A DNA stretch of 52,979 bases from a virus, in the IMG/VR virus record IMGVR_UViG_3300017917_002451, positions 1 through 52,979 of that record. One strand, given 5' to 3'. The position numbers were made by a program, and so were the translations under genes. Under the pieces are notes generated by a model. The model searched no databases and was not told where the DNA came from. It saw nothing but the letters and a program-made list of their open reading frames with translations. This document shows positions 34,322 to 44,100 of this stretch, piece after piece (the stretch's first letter is position 1; each line of letters starts with the position of its first letter).

Positions 34322-35226
34322 GCCTCTTCCTCTTCATCTTCAATTGTAGTTTCTTCACTTTTTGGCATACGCATATTTTTATACATTTCTGCTTGTCTAG
34401 CAGTTTCTTCAGCAAATTCTTGGGAAGTCTGTCTAGTCAAACTTGGAGTTAATCCGGACATTTCTAACAAGTCGTCTCTGATGTTTTGATTTTTCTTTTC
34501 TAGATTTAATATGCGAGTAAATGAATTTGTCACAGCCGCAGTATAATATGCAAAAGGATTTTCTGATTTTGATTCGTCAAACTGCAAACCAATTTGGCTC
34601 AACTGTAAAATAGCCTGTCCTCGCATTTCTTCAATGTAGGTATAACCTCGCCAGTTGCTTCTTTGAGCATATCTTTCTGATAGTTTAATAAACATACGTC
34701 CAAGATTTTCTGTAATCCTGCCGTGGTCTTTGCTAAAATGTCCTGTGTCTAAACTGCCCTTCCAGTGACTTTTACCTACGCAGATCAACTCGTCGTTTTC
34801 GTTAAATTTCCAATGTTGAAACGGAGGAAAATTTACTTTATCATGACTGTCTGCTGTAGTTTTGGTGGTCTTTTTTCTGCCAGGAGCCAATGGAATATGA
34901 TCAAAGGTCATTATTCTAATTACTATATCTGACTTTTGAATTTTTTTATAATCCTGTGTTACATCTGTAAGTTTGATTTTTTTATCTCCTTGCGCTCTTG
35001 CTATCATAAAGGCCTCTAGACCTAATCGTTTAGCTCGATTTCTTTTAGCTTCTGCTACAGTCCTTATGTTTATTTTATCTAAATTAGTTAAGATAATGTC
35101 ATGTTGACTGTATTCAGGACTGGTAAAACTACTATATGTACACTTGCTTTTATGTATTTCTGCTAGTAAATCTCTATTGTTAAGATACTTTACTTTCCGC
35201 CCAGTTGGGGATGTTATTGTTGTCAT
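34318..35226 (-). CDS. 55: Late-transcription sigma factor gp55
   Basis: A 302-residue protein. The region about KLSERYAQRSNWRGYTYIEE and QLSQIGLQFDESKSENPFAY, then TAAVTNSFTRILNLEKKNQN, matches the core-binding and -10-recognition part of T4 gp55 (185 residues). The N-terminal KVKYLNNRDLLAEI also fits. An insert of roughly 100 residues between them is not in T4. gp55 would direct host RNA polymerase to the TATAAATA-like boxes found here. The frame could begin at 35283, but a sigma70 promoter lies inside that stretch and AAAGGAG precedes the ATG at 35226, so I use 35226. The C-terminus is purely acidic and lacks the hydrophobic clamp-binding tail of T4 gp55. Confidence 0.88.
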   Translation of the reverse strand: MTTITSPTGRKVKYLNNRDLLAEIHKSKCTYSSFTSPEYSQHDIILTNLDKINIRTVAEAKRNRAKRLGLEAFMIARAQGDKKIKLTDVTQDYKKIQKSDIVIRIMTFDHIPLAPGRKKTTKTTADSHDKVNFPPFQHWKFNENDELICVGKSHWKGSLDTGHFSKDHGRITENLGRMFIKLSERYAQRSNWRGYTYIEEMRGQAILQLSQIGLQFDESKSENPFAYYTAAVTNSFTRILNLEKKNQNIRDDLLEMSGLTPSLTRQTSQEFAEETARQAEMYKNMRMPKSEETTIEDEEEEA

Positions 35227-35250
35227 TATAACGGATACTCCTTTGTACTG

Positions 35251-35279
35251 AGTATAACTATTGTAATAAATTTTGTCAA
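35251..35279 (-). promoter_or_regulatory. sigma70-type promoter for gp55
   Basis: On the minus strand TTGACA (35274-35279), 17-base spacer, TATACT (35251-35256). The -35 is perfect and the -10 has one mismatch. It is followed by AAAGGAG and the ATG at 35226. This host-type promoter fits early or middle expression of the late sigma factor. Confidence 0.85.
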
Positions 35280-35308
35280 CCATAGTTAACTGAGCACATT
35301 ATTTATTG

Positions 35309-35316
35309 GGTAAATA
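35309..35316 (+). promoter_or_regulatory. Late-promoter-like box GGTAAATA for the baseplate operon
   Basis: Plus-strand GGTAAATA 18 bases before the chosen ATG at 35335, with AAAGGA between them. Two mismatches from TATAAATA, so weaker support than other boxes, but it heads a long plus-strand operon. Confidence 0.4.
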
Positions 35317-35334
35317 GTGGATAAAGGACTGATC

Positions 35335-36159
35335 ATGAGCGACGAAATCGACGGTAGAAAAATATCAACATACTCTGGAGATCTTAAAGCATTAGGAAAT
35401 TCATTTCTAAAAGCAACAGGTCTTGGTCCAGTTGTTGACGGATTAAAACAACTTAGATTAGGCAGGGTTAAACCTACTGCTCAGTTACCTACACCAAATT
35501 TTGATATTAAGTTTGAAGGCCAAACTGATTTTAGAGCTAAGATAATTGTCCCTTTTGAATATTTTAGGAATGGAAATTATCCATTTACATGGGGCAAGAA
35601 ACTTGAACTTGTTGATAATAAAGGTATTATTTTCCCCTATACGCCAACTATTACCCAAGACTACTCGGCAAGTTATAATTCTTATACGCCAACACATTCA
35701 AATTATTCTCTAAATTTTTATAAAAGCTCTACTCCCGGTCCTATCACTGTAGCAGGAAAATTTACAGTACAATCTGACAAAGATGCTTTTGTATGGTTGG
35801 CAACTACACACTTGTTAAGATCTTTAATGAAGATGAAATTTGGTCAAGATTCTAATGCAGGGGTTCCTCCTCCTGTTTGTAGATTTAGTGCATTAGGGGA
35901 TATGCAATATAGAAACGTGCCTGTGGTTATTCAAAATTATCGTGTTGAGTTGCCCGATAGTGTAGACTATTATGCAACTAAAGCATTAGATGATGGAGAA
36001 GGAACTATCATAACCGGGGGAGGAAATATGGTACCGGTGTTGAGTACTATAACAGTGACTTTGTTGCCTATGTACAGCAGAGAAGAATTATTGAATGCAA
36101 AACAAGTAGATGATTACATCGGTGCTTCTCCTAACCTAAGACAAAAAGGTTATCTATAA
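35335..36159 (+). CDS. 48: Baseplate tail-tube cap/initiator protein (gp48/gp54-like)
   Basis: A 274-residue protein. The blocks GIIFPYTPTITQDYSASYNS, PTHSNYSLNFYKSSTPGPIT and DAFVWLATTHLLRSLMKMKF are typical of the marine T4-like version of gp48/gp54, the tube-like proteins that cap the baseplate hub and start tail-tube polymerisation. PPPVCRFSALGDMQYRNVPV and the STITVTLLPMYS ending match a tail-tube-type beta-barrel. T4 gp48 and gp54 are 364 and 320 residues; only one such gene is in this window. A GTG at 35317 could extend the frame, but the ATG at 35335 has AAAGGA in good position. It overlaps the next start at 36159. Confidence 0.75.
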   Translation: MSDEIDGRKISTYSGDLKALGNSFLKATGLGPVVDGLKQLRLGRVKPTAQLPTPNFDIKFEGQTDFRAKIIVPFEYFRNGNYPFTWGKKLELVDNKGIIFPYTPTITQDYSASYNSYTPTHSNYSLNFYKSSTPGPITVAGKFTVQSDKDAFVWLATTHLLRSLMKMKFGQDSNAGVPPPVCRFSALGDMQYRNVPVVIQNYRVELPDSVDYYATKALDDGEGTIITGGGNMVPVLSTITVTLLPMYSREELLNAKQVDDYIGASPNLRQKGYL

Positions 36160-36455
36160 TGGCATATTCTAACACTAGTCCCTATTTTGCTACCAAGCTT
36201 CAAAACAATTATTTAGGGGTAATGACTTTTAGAAACATACCTGCTTTAGACAGTGATGTTGAATATGAGATTCTTCCTCAATATGAAAACAGACCTGATC
36301 TATTAGCCTATGATCTTTATGGTGATGTTAATCTATGGTGGGTTTTTTCAGTTAGGAATAAAGATATAATAAAAGATCCTATATATGATATGTATCCTGG
36401 ACAGAAAATAAAATTACCTACTCTCGAAACATTAAAAGCGATTCTAGGATTCTAA
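36159..36455 (+). CDS. 53: Baseplate wedge protein gp53
   Basis: A 98-residue protein, shorter than T4 gp53 (196). The sequence YEILPQYENRPDLLAYDLYG, followed by DVNLWWVFSVRN and YPGQKIKLPT, is the gp53 hallmark and resembles a LysM-like end (W-x-V-F-x-x-R-N and P-G-x-x-I-x-L-P). gp53 clamps neighbouring wedges around the hub. The start overlaps the preceding stop at 36159, and the next gene follows within 2 bases, so these genes are translated together. Confidence 0.88.
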   Translation: MAYSNTSPYFATKLQNNYLGVMTFRNIPALDSDVEYEILPQYENRPDLLAYDLYGDVNLWWVFSVRNKDIIKDPIYDMYPGQKIKLPTLETLKAILGF

Positions 36456-36456
36456 T

Positions 36457-38628
36457 ATGGCCGATAGTCCAGAAGTAAACAGAAGATCAGGAACTAACTC
36501 TCAAAATTCTTCGGATGCTAGTCCTAATAGATCAACTAAATCAAAAATTCCAAACGCCGAATATGCCGGCGAGCGTAATATTCTACATAAGTTTAGAAGT
36601 TTTAACTATTTGTTTACACTGGCTTCTGTTAAGAACAATGCATTATCTAATCCCGAATCTTTAAGGAATAGCGCAGACTATTTTGTTATAGCTCGTTCTT
36701 ACGGAAAAAGTGGTATTATTAATTCGGGGGGTGTTACTGATCCGGCCGCCAAGGACTTGATTGAAGGTTTTAACGCTAAAAGTCCTGGCCGATTTAATCT
36801 TTATATTAATGACGTTGACATAGAAACAGTCATGGGATTTAGTAATAAAACTAATCTTTCCATGGCTACAAAAATTAATTTTGAAATTTTTGAACCTCTA
36901 AGTATTAATGGTTTTATGGAAGCATTACAGGTAGCATGTGTGGCAGCAGGACATACCCAGTTTACAAATGCACCTTTATTGTTGAAGATGGAATTTATCG
37001 GATATACCACAGACGAAAGCGGCCAGGATGCAATTACTAGATTAGGAAAAGAAGCTACAAGATATTTTGTTTTTAATATAACCAAAGTTGATGTAGAAAT
37101 GACCGAGAATGGAACAAAATATCGTTGCCAAGGTGTACCAACAAATGAATTAGGTCAAGGTGATCATAATAATTTGAAACATTCCGTTCAAATGGAAGGC
37201 GGAAATGTTAAAGAAGTTTTACAGTCGTTAATGGCGTCAATTAACAATAGTAATGCCAAGGCCAATCAAAAAGATGCAGATAACGATAAAATATTTGATC
37301 AATACGAAATCGTTTTTCCTAGTCGAGATACCAATGGAACATACAATTATACAACGGAAAATACCAAACTAAGTCTAGCTAAAATTCATAGTCTTTATCA
37401 ATCTCCTGGAATATTTGCTTTCCCAGATCATGCAGTCTATGCCGAAGATTTTAGGAAAAAAACAGACCTAGCTAATTCGGGTAAAAAAATTAATCCGGAA
37501 ACCGGCCAAGAGTATACCCCAGTTGATCCAACACCGCCTGATGCTAATAAATTTTACAAATACGAAGCTAATCAAACTGTAGTTCAATTTCCTGCCAAAG
37601 CAAAAATTACCGATATCATATCTAGTGTAGTAAGAGATAGTGAATATGGAAAAAAAATTGTTAGAGAATTGCCCGACCAAACGATTAAAAATCAAATGGT
37701 TGAGTATATTCATGTATATTTAGAAGTTGTACCTTTAAATCAGTATAGTAAAAAATTACAGCGCCCTGTTTTCAAATATAGGTATGTTTGTTTACCTTAT
37801 AATATGCATTATACTAGAATACCGCTATTTCAAGATTCAAATATTAATAGAAACGAATTAGAAAATTTGTACGTAAGAAGAAAATATGATTATCTTTATA
37901 CAGGTAAAAATGTAGATATAAGAAATTTTAAACTTACCTTTAATAGTTTATTTTATCAAGCGTATCCTCAAGGGATGCAAAAAATATTTTCAGATCCTGA
38001 TGCTAGAACTAAACCTCCTCCAAGCGGTCAAGCAATTACAGATAAAGATACAAAACCTATTATAGTTAGTACTTTAGGTCAATCACCTGCAGGTGCTGAT
38101 CCTCGATTTGCAGATATTGTTAAAACAGGCGGAAATGCTGGTGTTAGATCTTATGATGAATTTGATAAACTTGTAACATCTATGCATCAGGCTATCTTAG
38201 ATAATTTAGATCAAGTTTCATGCGAATTAGAAATATTAGGTGATCCTTATTTTTTAGTAACTGGCGGCATAGGAAATTATATACCAGAAATGGGAGATAA
38301 AAGGGGTATAACAAATACAGGAGAAGCTCCGTATTTTTCTGAAGACATTATAGTTGTTATAGAATTTAGAAGCCCAGAAGACATTGATAGCAGAACCGGA
38401 TACGTTAAATTTAATTCAAATAAATCACCATTTAGTGGTTGTTTTAGAGTTATTAATGTTATAAGCAAATTTAATGACGGAATGTTCAGTCAACGATTGA
38501 AATTAATACGAATCCCTGGACAATTAGCTAATACTGCTAGCGGTAACGAAGTAAGGAGTACAGATACTAATTCTAAACCGTTTGCCGCTCTTAGATCGTA
38601 CACAGAACAAGATACAGGTACAGCATAA
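36457..38628 (+). CDS. 27: Probable baseplate hub protein (gp27 position)
   Basis: A 723-residue protein between gp53 and gp5. The N-terminal 40 residues are Ser/Asn-rich and disordered. A conserved block FRSFNYLFTLASVKNNALSN follows, then a beta-rich part (GRFNLYINDVDIETVMGFSN; YFVFNITKVDVEMTENGTKY). The C-terminal third (VSCELEILGDPYFLVTGGIG; SGCFRVINVISKFNDGMFSQ; RLKLIRIPGQ) has the shape of phage hub proteins, in which a trimer forms a tube-like ring that binds gp5. T4 gp27 is 391 residues, so this version is much larger. The assignment is from gene order and fold-like motifs rather than clear identity. Its stop overlaps the gp5 start. Confidence 0.6.
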   Translation: MADSPEVNRRSGTNSQNSSDASPNRSTKSKIPNAEYAGERNILHKFRSFNYLFTLASVKNNALSNPESLRNSADYFVIARSYGKSGIINSGGVTDPAAKDLIEGFNAKSPGRFNLYINDVDIETVMGFSNKTNLSMATKINFEIFEPLSINGFMEALQVACVAAGHTQFTNAPLLLKMEFIGYTTDESGQDAITRLGKEATRYFVFNITKVDVEMTENGTKYRCQGVPTNELGQGDHNNLKHSVQMEGGNVKEVLQSLMASINNSNAKANQKDADNDKIFDQYEIVFPSRDTNGTYNYTTENTKLSLAKIHSLYQSPGIFAFPDHAVYAEDFRKKTDLANSGKKINPETGQEYTPVDPTPPDANKFYKYEANQTVVQFPAKAKITDIISSVVRDSEYGKKIVRELPDQTIKNQMVEYIHVYLEVVPLNQYSKKLQRPVFKYRYVCLPYNMHYTRIPLFQDSNINRNELENLYVRRKYDYLYTGKNVDIRNFKLTFNSLFYQAYPQGMQKIFSDPDARTKPPPSGQAITDKDTKPIIVSTLGQSPAGADPRFADIVKTGGNAGVRSYDEFDKLVTSMHQAILDNLDQVSCELEILGDPYFLVTGGIGNYIPEMGDKRGITNTGEAPYFSEDIIVVIEFRSPEDIDSRTGYVKFNSNKSPFSGCFRVINVISKFNDGMFSQRLKLIRIPGQLANTASGNEVRSTDTNSKPFAALRSYTEQDTGTA

Positions 38629-40691
38629 TGTCAGTAATAAAAAGAACACCATTTAAATTACCAAGTCCGGGCCCTTATATAGCAATTGTTCAAAGTCATT
38701 TGGATCCTACCTATATGGGGGGTGTTGAAGCCATATTAGTTCAAGGTGCTGGTATAGCTAATAAACCGCCTTATGATAAAAGTCAAACAGTAGTCTTACA
38801 TTATCTAAGCCCTTTTTACGGAGTAACATCTAGTGAATTCCAAGGAAAAGATCCGACTGAATTTAACGATGTACAAAAAAGTTACGGAATGTGGATGATT
38901 CCGCCGGATATCGGAACTAGGGTAATGTGTATATTCATCGATGGAGACACCAATCAAGGGTATTGGATAGGGTGTGTACAAGATCGGTGGCAAAATCACA
39001 TGGTCCCAGGCATTGCGGCAAGTACAGATGTGGCATGGAAACCTGGAGAGCAAGCAAAATACGGAGTATCTTTTCTTCCAGTAGCAGAATTTTTAAAAAC
39101 AGATGAATCAGAAAGACAACCTCAAAAATTACATAGCAGTCCAAAACCTGTGCATCCCTTTGCTGATGTATTAGCTAAACAAGGGTTATTAGCAGATACA
39201 ATTAGAGGCCCTTCTTCAAGCAGTGCTCGACGAGAAGTTCCGAGCGCAGTATTTGGAATTAGTACGCCAGGACAAGTCCAGTTAACAGGAAGAAAAGCTA
39301 TAGTAGGTTATAAAAATAAAAATACCTTTGAAGTTCCTATCAGTAGAAAGGGCGGCCATACCTTTGTAATGGACGACGGTGATGTTAACGGAAATAATAA
39401 TCTTGTAAGAATTAGGTCTAGCGCAGGACATCAAATTCTTTTACATGATACTCAAAATTTAATTTATATTGGAAATGCCGACGGTACCTCATGGATAGAA
39501 ATGACAGCCCAGGGTAAAATAGATATATTTGCCCAAGACAGCGTAAGCATACATACCGAAGCAGATTTTAATTTTAGAGCAGATAGAGATATAAATCTCG
39601 AAGCAGTCAGAAACATTAATGTAAAAGCTGGAAATAATTTTACACTTAATGCAGGTAATGATTTTAATTTACGTGCCGGTGTTACGGGAAAAATATTTGT
39701 AGATGGTGCATTAGAATCTTATGCTAAAACAGATTTAAAACTTACAGCAGGAAACATACATCAATATAGTTTAGGTAAAATTAATTTGTTATCTACCAAA
39801 GGCGGAACTAATGTCATGGTCTATGATGGCGAATATAAAGTGACAGCGTCGACAATACACCATAACGGACCTAAAGCAGAAGATGCTGATTATGCCGCTG
39901 AGGCTATACAAAATACAACCAAGCTTACAGATTATGCTATACCTGCTACGTCGAGTGATGCTAACTGGTCTAATCGATATTCTTCGGGAGAAGCCGTATC
40001 TTTCTTACAACGTGTTCCTATGCACGAGCCGTGGAGCCAACATGAAAATTTAGATCCAACAAAATATACTGCTACTAATACTGATAGTTCTGCTTCAAGG
40101 GTTCCGTCAAGTAGCGGATCTGGAACTGGATCTACTTCTGGCTCCGGGGTCAATGAGCCAGTGCCCGGAACAAATCCAAACACTCCTCCTGATTGGACCA
40201 AGGATACCGGGTTTTTAAACAGAGTAAAAGCATTAGCTACTAAATTTAATGCAGATTATTTGGACTTTTTAACTGTTATGCTATTAGAAACTGCCAGTAC
40301 CATGAGTCCATCGATCCGTAATCCAAGGGGTTCGGCTACAGGACTTATTCAGTTTATTGAAAGTACTGCCAAAGGTCTAGGAACAACTACCAGGCAATTA
40401 GCTACCATGACTAGAGAACAGCAAATGCATTATGTTGAAGAGTATTTTAATAGACAATATAATCAATTAATAAAAGATCCGAGCCTAAACAACATATACA
40501 TGGCAGTGTTTTCCCCAGCAACAGTCGGTAAACCAGATAACAGTCCTCTTTATACCAGGTCTCAGGGAAGAAATTATAGTGACAATATTGAATATGATCG
40601 TAACGGAGATGGTGTAATTACTAAAGCAGAAGCTTGTTCTGCTTTGCCCACCTTTAAAAAGAAGGTGAAAAAAGCTCTAGGTATTAGTTAA
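38628..40691 (+). CDS. 5: Baseplate hub spike gp5 with C-terminal lytic transglycosylase and EF-hand
   Basis: A 687-residue protein. The N-terminus PGPYIAIVQSHLDPTYMGGV and DIGTRVMCIFIDGDTNQGYW, then IGCVQDRWQNHM, is the OB-fold of gp5 spikes. A beta-helical needle follows (KIDIFAQDSVSIHTEADFNF; VKAGNNFTLNAGNDFNLRAG). A Ser/Gly/Thr/Pro linker near residues 485-520 leads to an SLT-like lytic transglycosylase: catalytic Glu probably E554 in VMLLETAS, with GLIQF at 572-576. Near the end D657-E668 (DRNGDGVITKAE) is a canonical EF-hand calcium loop. In T4 the lysozyme lies between OB fold and needle; here the enzyme is at the C-terminus. It would locally open peptidoglycan during injection. Confidence 0.9.
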   Translation: MSVIKRTPFKLPSPGPYIAIVQSHLDPTYMGGVEAILVQGAGIANKPPYDKSQTVVLHYLSPFYGVTSSEFQGKDPTEFNDVQKSYGMWMIPPDIGTRVMCIFIDGDTNQGYWIGCVQDRWQNHMVPGIAASTDVAWKPGEQAKYGVSFLPVAEFLKTDESERQPQKLHSSPKPVHPFADVLAKQGLLADTIRGPSSSSARREVPSAVFGISTPGQVQLTGRKAIVGYKNKNTFEVPISRKGGHTFVMDDGDVNGNNNLVRIRSSAGHQILLHDTQNLIYIGNADGTSWIEMTAQGKIDIFAQDSVSIHTEADFNFRADRDINLEAVRNINVKAGNNFTLNAGNDFNLRAGVTGKIFVDGALESYAKTDLKLTAGNIHQYSLGKINLLSTKGGTNVMVYDGEYKVTASTIHHNGPKAEDADYAAEAIQNTTKLTDYAIPATSSDANWSNRYSSGEAVSFLQRVPMHEPWSQHENLDPTKYTATNTDSSASRVPSSSGSGTGSTSGSGVNEPVPGTNPNTPPDWTKDTGFLNRVKALATKFNADYLDFLTVMLLETASTMSPSIRNPRGSATGLIQFIESTAKGLGTTTRQLATMTREQQMHYVEEYFNRQYNQLIKDPSLNNIYMAVFSPATVGKPDNSPLYTRSQGRNYSDNIEYDRNGDGVITKAEACSALPTFKKKVKKALGIS

Positions 40692-40697
40692 TAAATA
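40690..40697 (+). promoter_or_regulatory. Late-promoter-like box AATAAATA next to gp25 start
   Basis: Plus-strand AATAAATA overlaps the gp5 stop and ends 5 bases before the gp25 ATG at 40703. No Shine-Dalgarno is visible, so an RNA starting here could be leaderless. Confidence 0.45.
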
Positions 40698-40702
40698 TCA
40701 TT

Positions 40703-41137
40703 ATGGCCTATAAAAACATTGTTATAAAACCTCCTAAAATACCTAATACGGATAGTGTAAAACAAGCTCAGTTTTACAAAGGATTTAGCACGGTTCTTAA
40801 TGTTAAAAATACCAAAGTCTACGATAAAGAATTGGTAAAACAAGATCTCATTAACTATTTTAATACAAAAAAGGGTGAACGGGTTATGAATCCAGAATTT
40901 GGAACTATAATCTGGAACTGCATTTTTGATCCATTAACGGATGATCTTAAAGAAGAAATAAAAAGCGATATAGAACGTATTTTAACCAGTGACCCTCGAT
41001 TAGCTCCGATGTCTGTAAACATTATAGAAAGAGATTACGGTCTCCTTTTGGAAATTACAGTCATGCATGTAGAGACAAATCAGACAGAAAATCTAGCACT
41101 GGCCTTTGACAGAAGCATTGGTTTAGTTGTTCAATAA
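40703..41137 (+). CDS. 25: Baseplate wedge protein gp25
   Basis: A 144-residue protein of the GPW/gp25 family (T4 gp25 is 132). The conserved block QDLINYFNTKKGERVMNPEF, then GTIIWNCIFDP, holds the family's GER-x-M-x-P-x-F-G signature. The second half (DIERILTSDPRLAPMSVNII and LLLEITVMH) completes the fold. gp25 binds gp6 and gp53 and helps start sheath assembly. The gene lies 12 bases after gp5 and 49 bases before gp6. No ribosome-binding site is evident, and the late box sits almost against the ATG. Confidence 0.93.
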   Translation: MAYKNIVIKPPKIPNTDSVKQAQFYKGFSTVLNVKNTKVYDKELVKQDLINYFNTKKGERVMNPEFGTIIWNCIFDPLTDDLKEEIKSDIERILTSDPRLAPMSVNIIERDYGLLLEITVMHVETNQTENLALAFDRSIGLVVQ

Positions 41138-41157
41138 TATACCTATATTATAAAACA

Positions 41158-41165
41158 AATAAATA
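41158..41165 (+). promoter_or_regulatory. Late-promoter-like box AATAAATA for gp6
   Basis: Plus-strand AATAAATA 21 bases before the gp6 ATG at 41187, leaving a leader of about 15 bases. Confidence 0.5.
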
Positions 41166-41186
41166 CGGTATCTTAAGATAAAAACT

Positions 41187-44100
41187 ATGATACCATCAAC
41201 AACAAATAAACTATTGGTAACGGAAGATTGGAAAAAAATTTACCAATCTTATAAAAATGCAGACTTCAAAAGTTACGACTTTGAAACTCTGCGTCGTACC
41301 ATGATCACTTACCTTAGAGAAAACTATCCTGAGGATTTTAATGATTATATTGATAGCAGTGAGTACATTGCACTGATTGATCTAATAGCTTATCTAGGAC
41401 AAAATTTAAGCTTCCGTATTGATTTAAATGCTAGAGAAAATTTTCTAGAAACAGCAGAACGTAGAGAAAGCATATTAAGATTAGCAAAATTAATCAATTA
41501 TAATGCTAAACGTAATGTTCCAGCCAGTGGACTTTTAAAAATTAATTCTGTTTTAACTACAGATAATGTCATTGACAGCAATAATATTAACTTATCGAAC
41601 ACAGTTGTAAGTTGGAACGATTCTACAAATCCAAATTGGTATCAACAGTTTATAGCTATATTAAACGGTGCTATGATTGATATCTGTTCTTTTGGTAAAC
41701 CAACTGCTAAAGGAGTTATAGAAGGCATAAGAACAGAACAATATAAGCTCAATACAAATAATACAGGTGTTCCTTTATATTCTTTCAACAAATCAATAAA
41801 CGGAATTAATTTAACTTTCGAAATAGTTTCTACAGACTTTGATACATCGTTAAAAGAACAATCTCCTAAACCAGGAAATGCTTTTAGTTTAGTTTATCGA
41901 AACGACAATCAAGGAAACAATAGTTCTAATACTGGGTTCTTTGTTCATTTTAAACAAGGAACATTGTCTGTGGCAGATTTTACTGTTGATAATCCTGTTC
42001 CTAATGAAGTAATAGGAATTGATGCACCTAATATTAATGACACAGATGTTTGGTTATGGCAGTTAGAAGCCGATGGTACATATCCTAACGAACCTTGGTC
42101 TAAAGTTGCAGCGACTTCTGGCAATAATATTATCTATAATAGTTTAACCGGTCAACGAAATATCTATGCTGTTGTTACTCGAGATCAAGATCAAATAGAT
42201 TTAAATTTTGCCGACGGCAGTTTTGGTAACTTACCAAAAGGGTCGTTTAAATTATTTTATAGACAAAGCAATGCTACTTCTTATAATATTACTCCGTCTC
42301 AAATGAGTAATATTAGTTTTGATATCACCTATGTAAACAAAACAGGACAAACACATACATTAACAATTCTTGCAGGATTAAATTATCCAGTAACAAACGC
42401 ATCTGGTGCTGAATCAGATGCAGACATAAAATTAAAAGCTCCTCAAGTTTATTATTCTCAGAATAGAATGATCACAGGCGAGGATTATAATATACTACCA
42501 TTAACAGCAGGTACAGATATTCTAAAAGTAAAAACTGTTAATTGAGTTAGCAGTGGAATTTCTAGATACTACGAATTATCTGATGTAAGCGGAAAATATA
42601 GTAATGTAAATGTTTTTGCCACTGACGGAATAATCTATAAAGAAACTAATCAATATTCTTTTGAGTATGAGCTAGGAACAAAAAATGAAATTAGAACTGC
42701 TATTAGAACAAATTTAAAAAACATAGTTACTTCTAAGGAATTTAGGTCTTTTTATTATGATAGATTTACAAGACCTAGTTTTGAGGGTTATAACATTAAA
42801 TGGATCCAAGGTACTAAAACTACAAATCAATCCACTGGTTATTTTGAAATCGATGAACTTGGCATTAATCAATATATGCCAGTTCCAGTTGGAGAATACT
42901 CGAGCAACAATTTAAAATACGCAACAGAAGGGGCATTAATAAAATTTAAAGCCCCATTGAGAGCAGACCCGACAATTATAAACAACACTTCTACTCAACA
43001 AACATATTTTTTACCAAACGGTAAATTAACTTTTAAAGCAGATAATAGTACCAGCGAGTACAGATGGAGCAAAGTTGTTAACATTGTATTAGACGGTTAT
43101 AATGAAGGTAAGGGTTTATTATCTTCTGGATTAGGACCTGTTACTATTACTGGATCTATCCCGTCAGACGCTGTTCCCGGAGAAGTTATTCCTAAGTTTG
43201 TTTCTGTTATTTCCGAAGCATTAGAAACTGAAATTATAAACCTATCTTTGACCAAGGGTAATTTTGGTCTTGGATTAGATCAAGGAAAAACTGAATGGTA
43301 TATTATTACAGATTCCAATATTGATCTTAGATCTGATTTTAGTTTATTAAATGCAAAAGATAGTACTAACTCTAATAAAGATTCTAGCTGGATGATAGCA
43401 TTTGAATGGACTGGAAAAAAATATAATGTCAAATATAGGGTGGTAGATTATCTCTTTGAAAGCGAAAAAGAAACAGCCTTTTATGTAGATACCAGTAAAA
43501 TAAATTATGATTATATAAACGATTCAGTTATCAAAGATAAAATAACTGTGTTAGGAATTAATTCTGATGCTACAGCTACTACAGCTTTAAGATTTGACCA
43601 AGAATGGCAAATTGATGATACAGTTTTAGAATCAGACGGTTATCAAAATCCTAAAAAAGTGAAAGTCAGTTTCTATGACCGAGACGACGACGGGCTTATT
43701 GATAATCCTGACAGCTTTAATTTAATTGTTAATCCTAATTCTATTAATGTTCAAACAGGATTTAAAGATAAATTTGTAGTGTTTAAGAAATCAACCGACG
43801 GCCTAAGATATAGTTTAATTGATTCAACAGGTTTTTATTTCTATCCTAAAGAGTCCGATGTTCCTGCTAGCTTAAAAGAAGACGGCCAATTCTTTTATTT
43901 TTACGATCCTTCTGTAAATGTAGTTAAAACATGGTCAAGCTCTATAGGAGATTTTGATCTACAAACTGATTATTTTGCTAGACCTGGAAGATCAAATTTG
44001 AAATTTGCCTATGATCATAAGGCCATAGAAACAAGAAGAATAGATCCTAGCAAAACAAATTTAATGGATATATATCTGTTAACTAAGAGCTACGATACTG

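Noticed and set aside
35227-35283. Longer gp55 starting at 35283
   Set aside because: The extra 19 codons contain a near-perfect sigma70 promoter, and the ATG at 35226 has AAAGGAG upstream.
35317-35334. GTG start at 35317 for the gp48/54-like gene
   Set aside because: The ATG at 35335 has a well-placed AAAGGA that would be inside the coding sequence if GTG were used.
38628-40691. T4-type lysozyme domain in gp5
   Set aside because: No T4 lysozyme-like sequence is seen between the OB fold and the needle; the enzyme signature is transglycosylase-like at the C-terminus.
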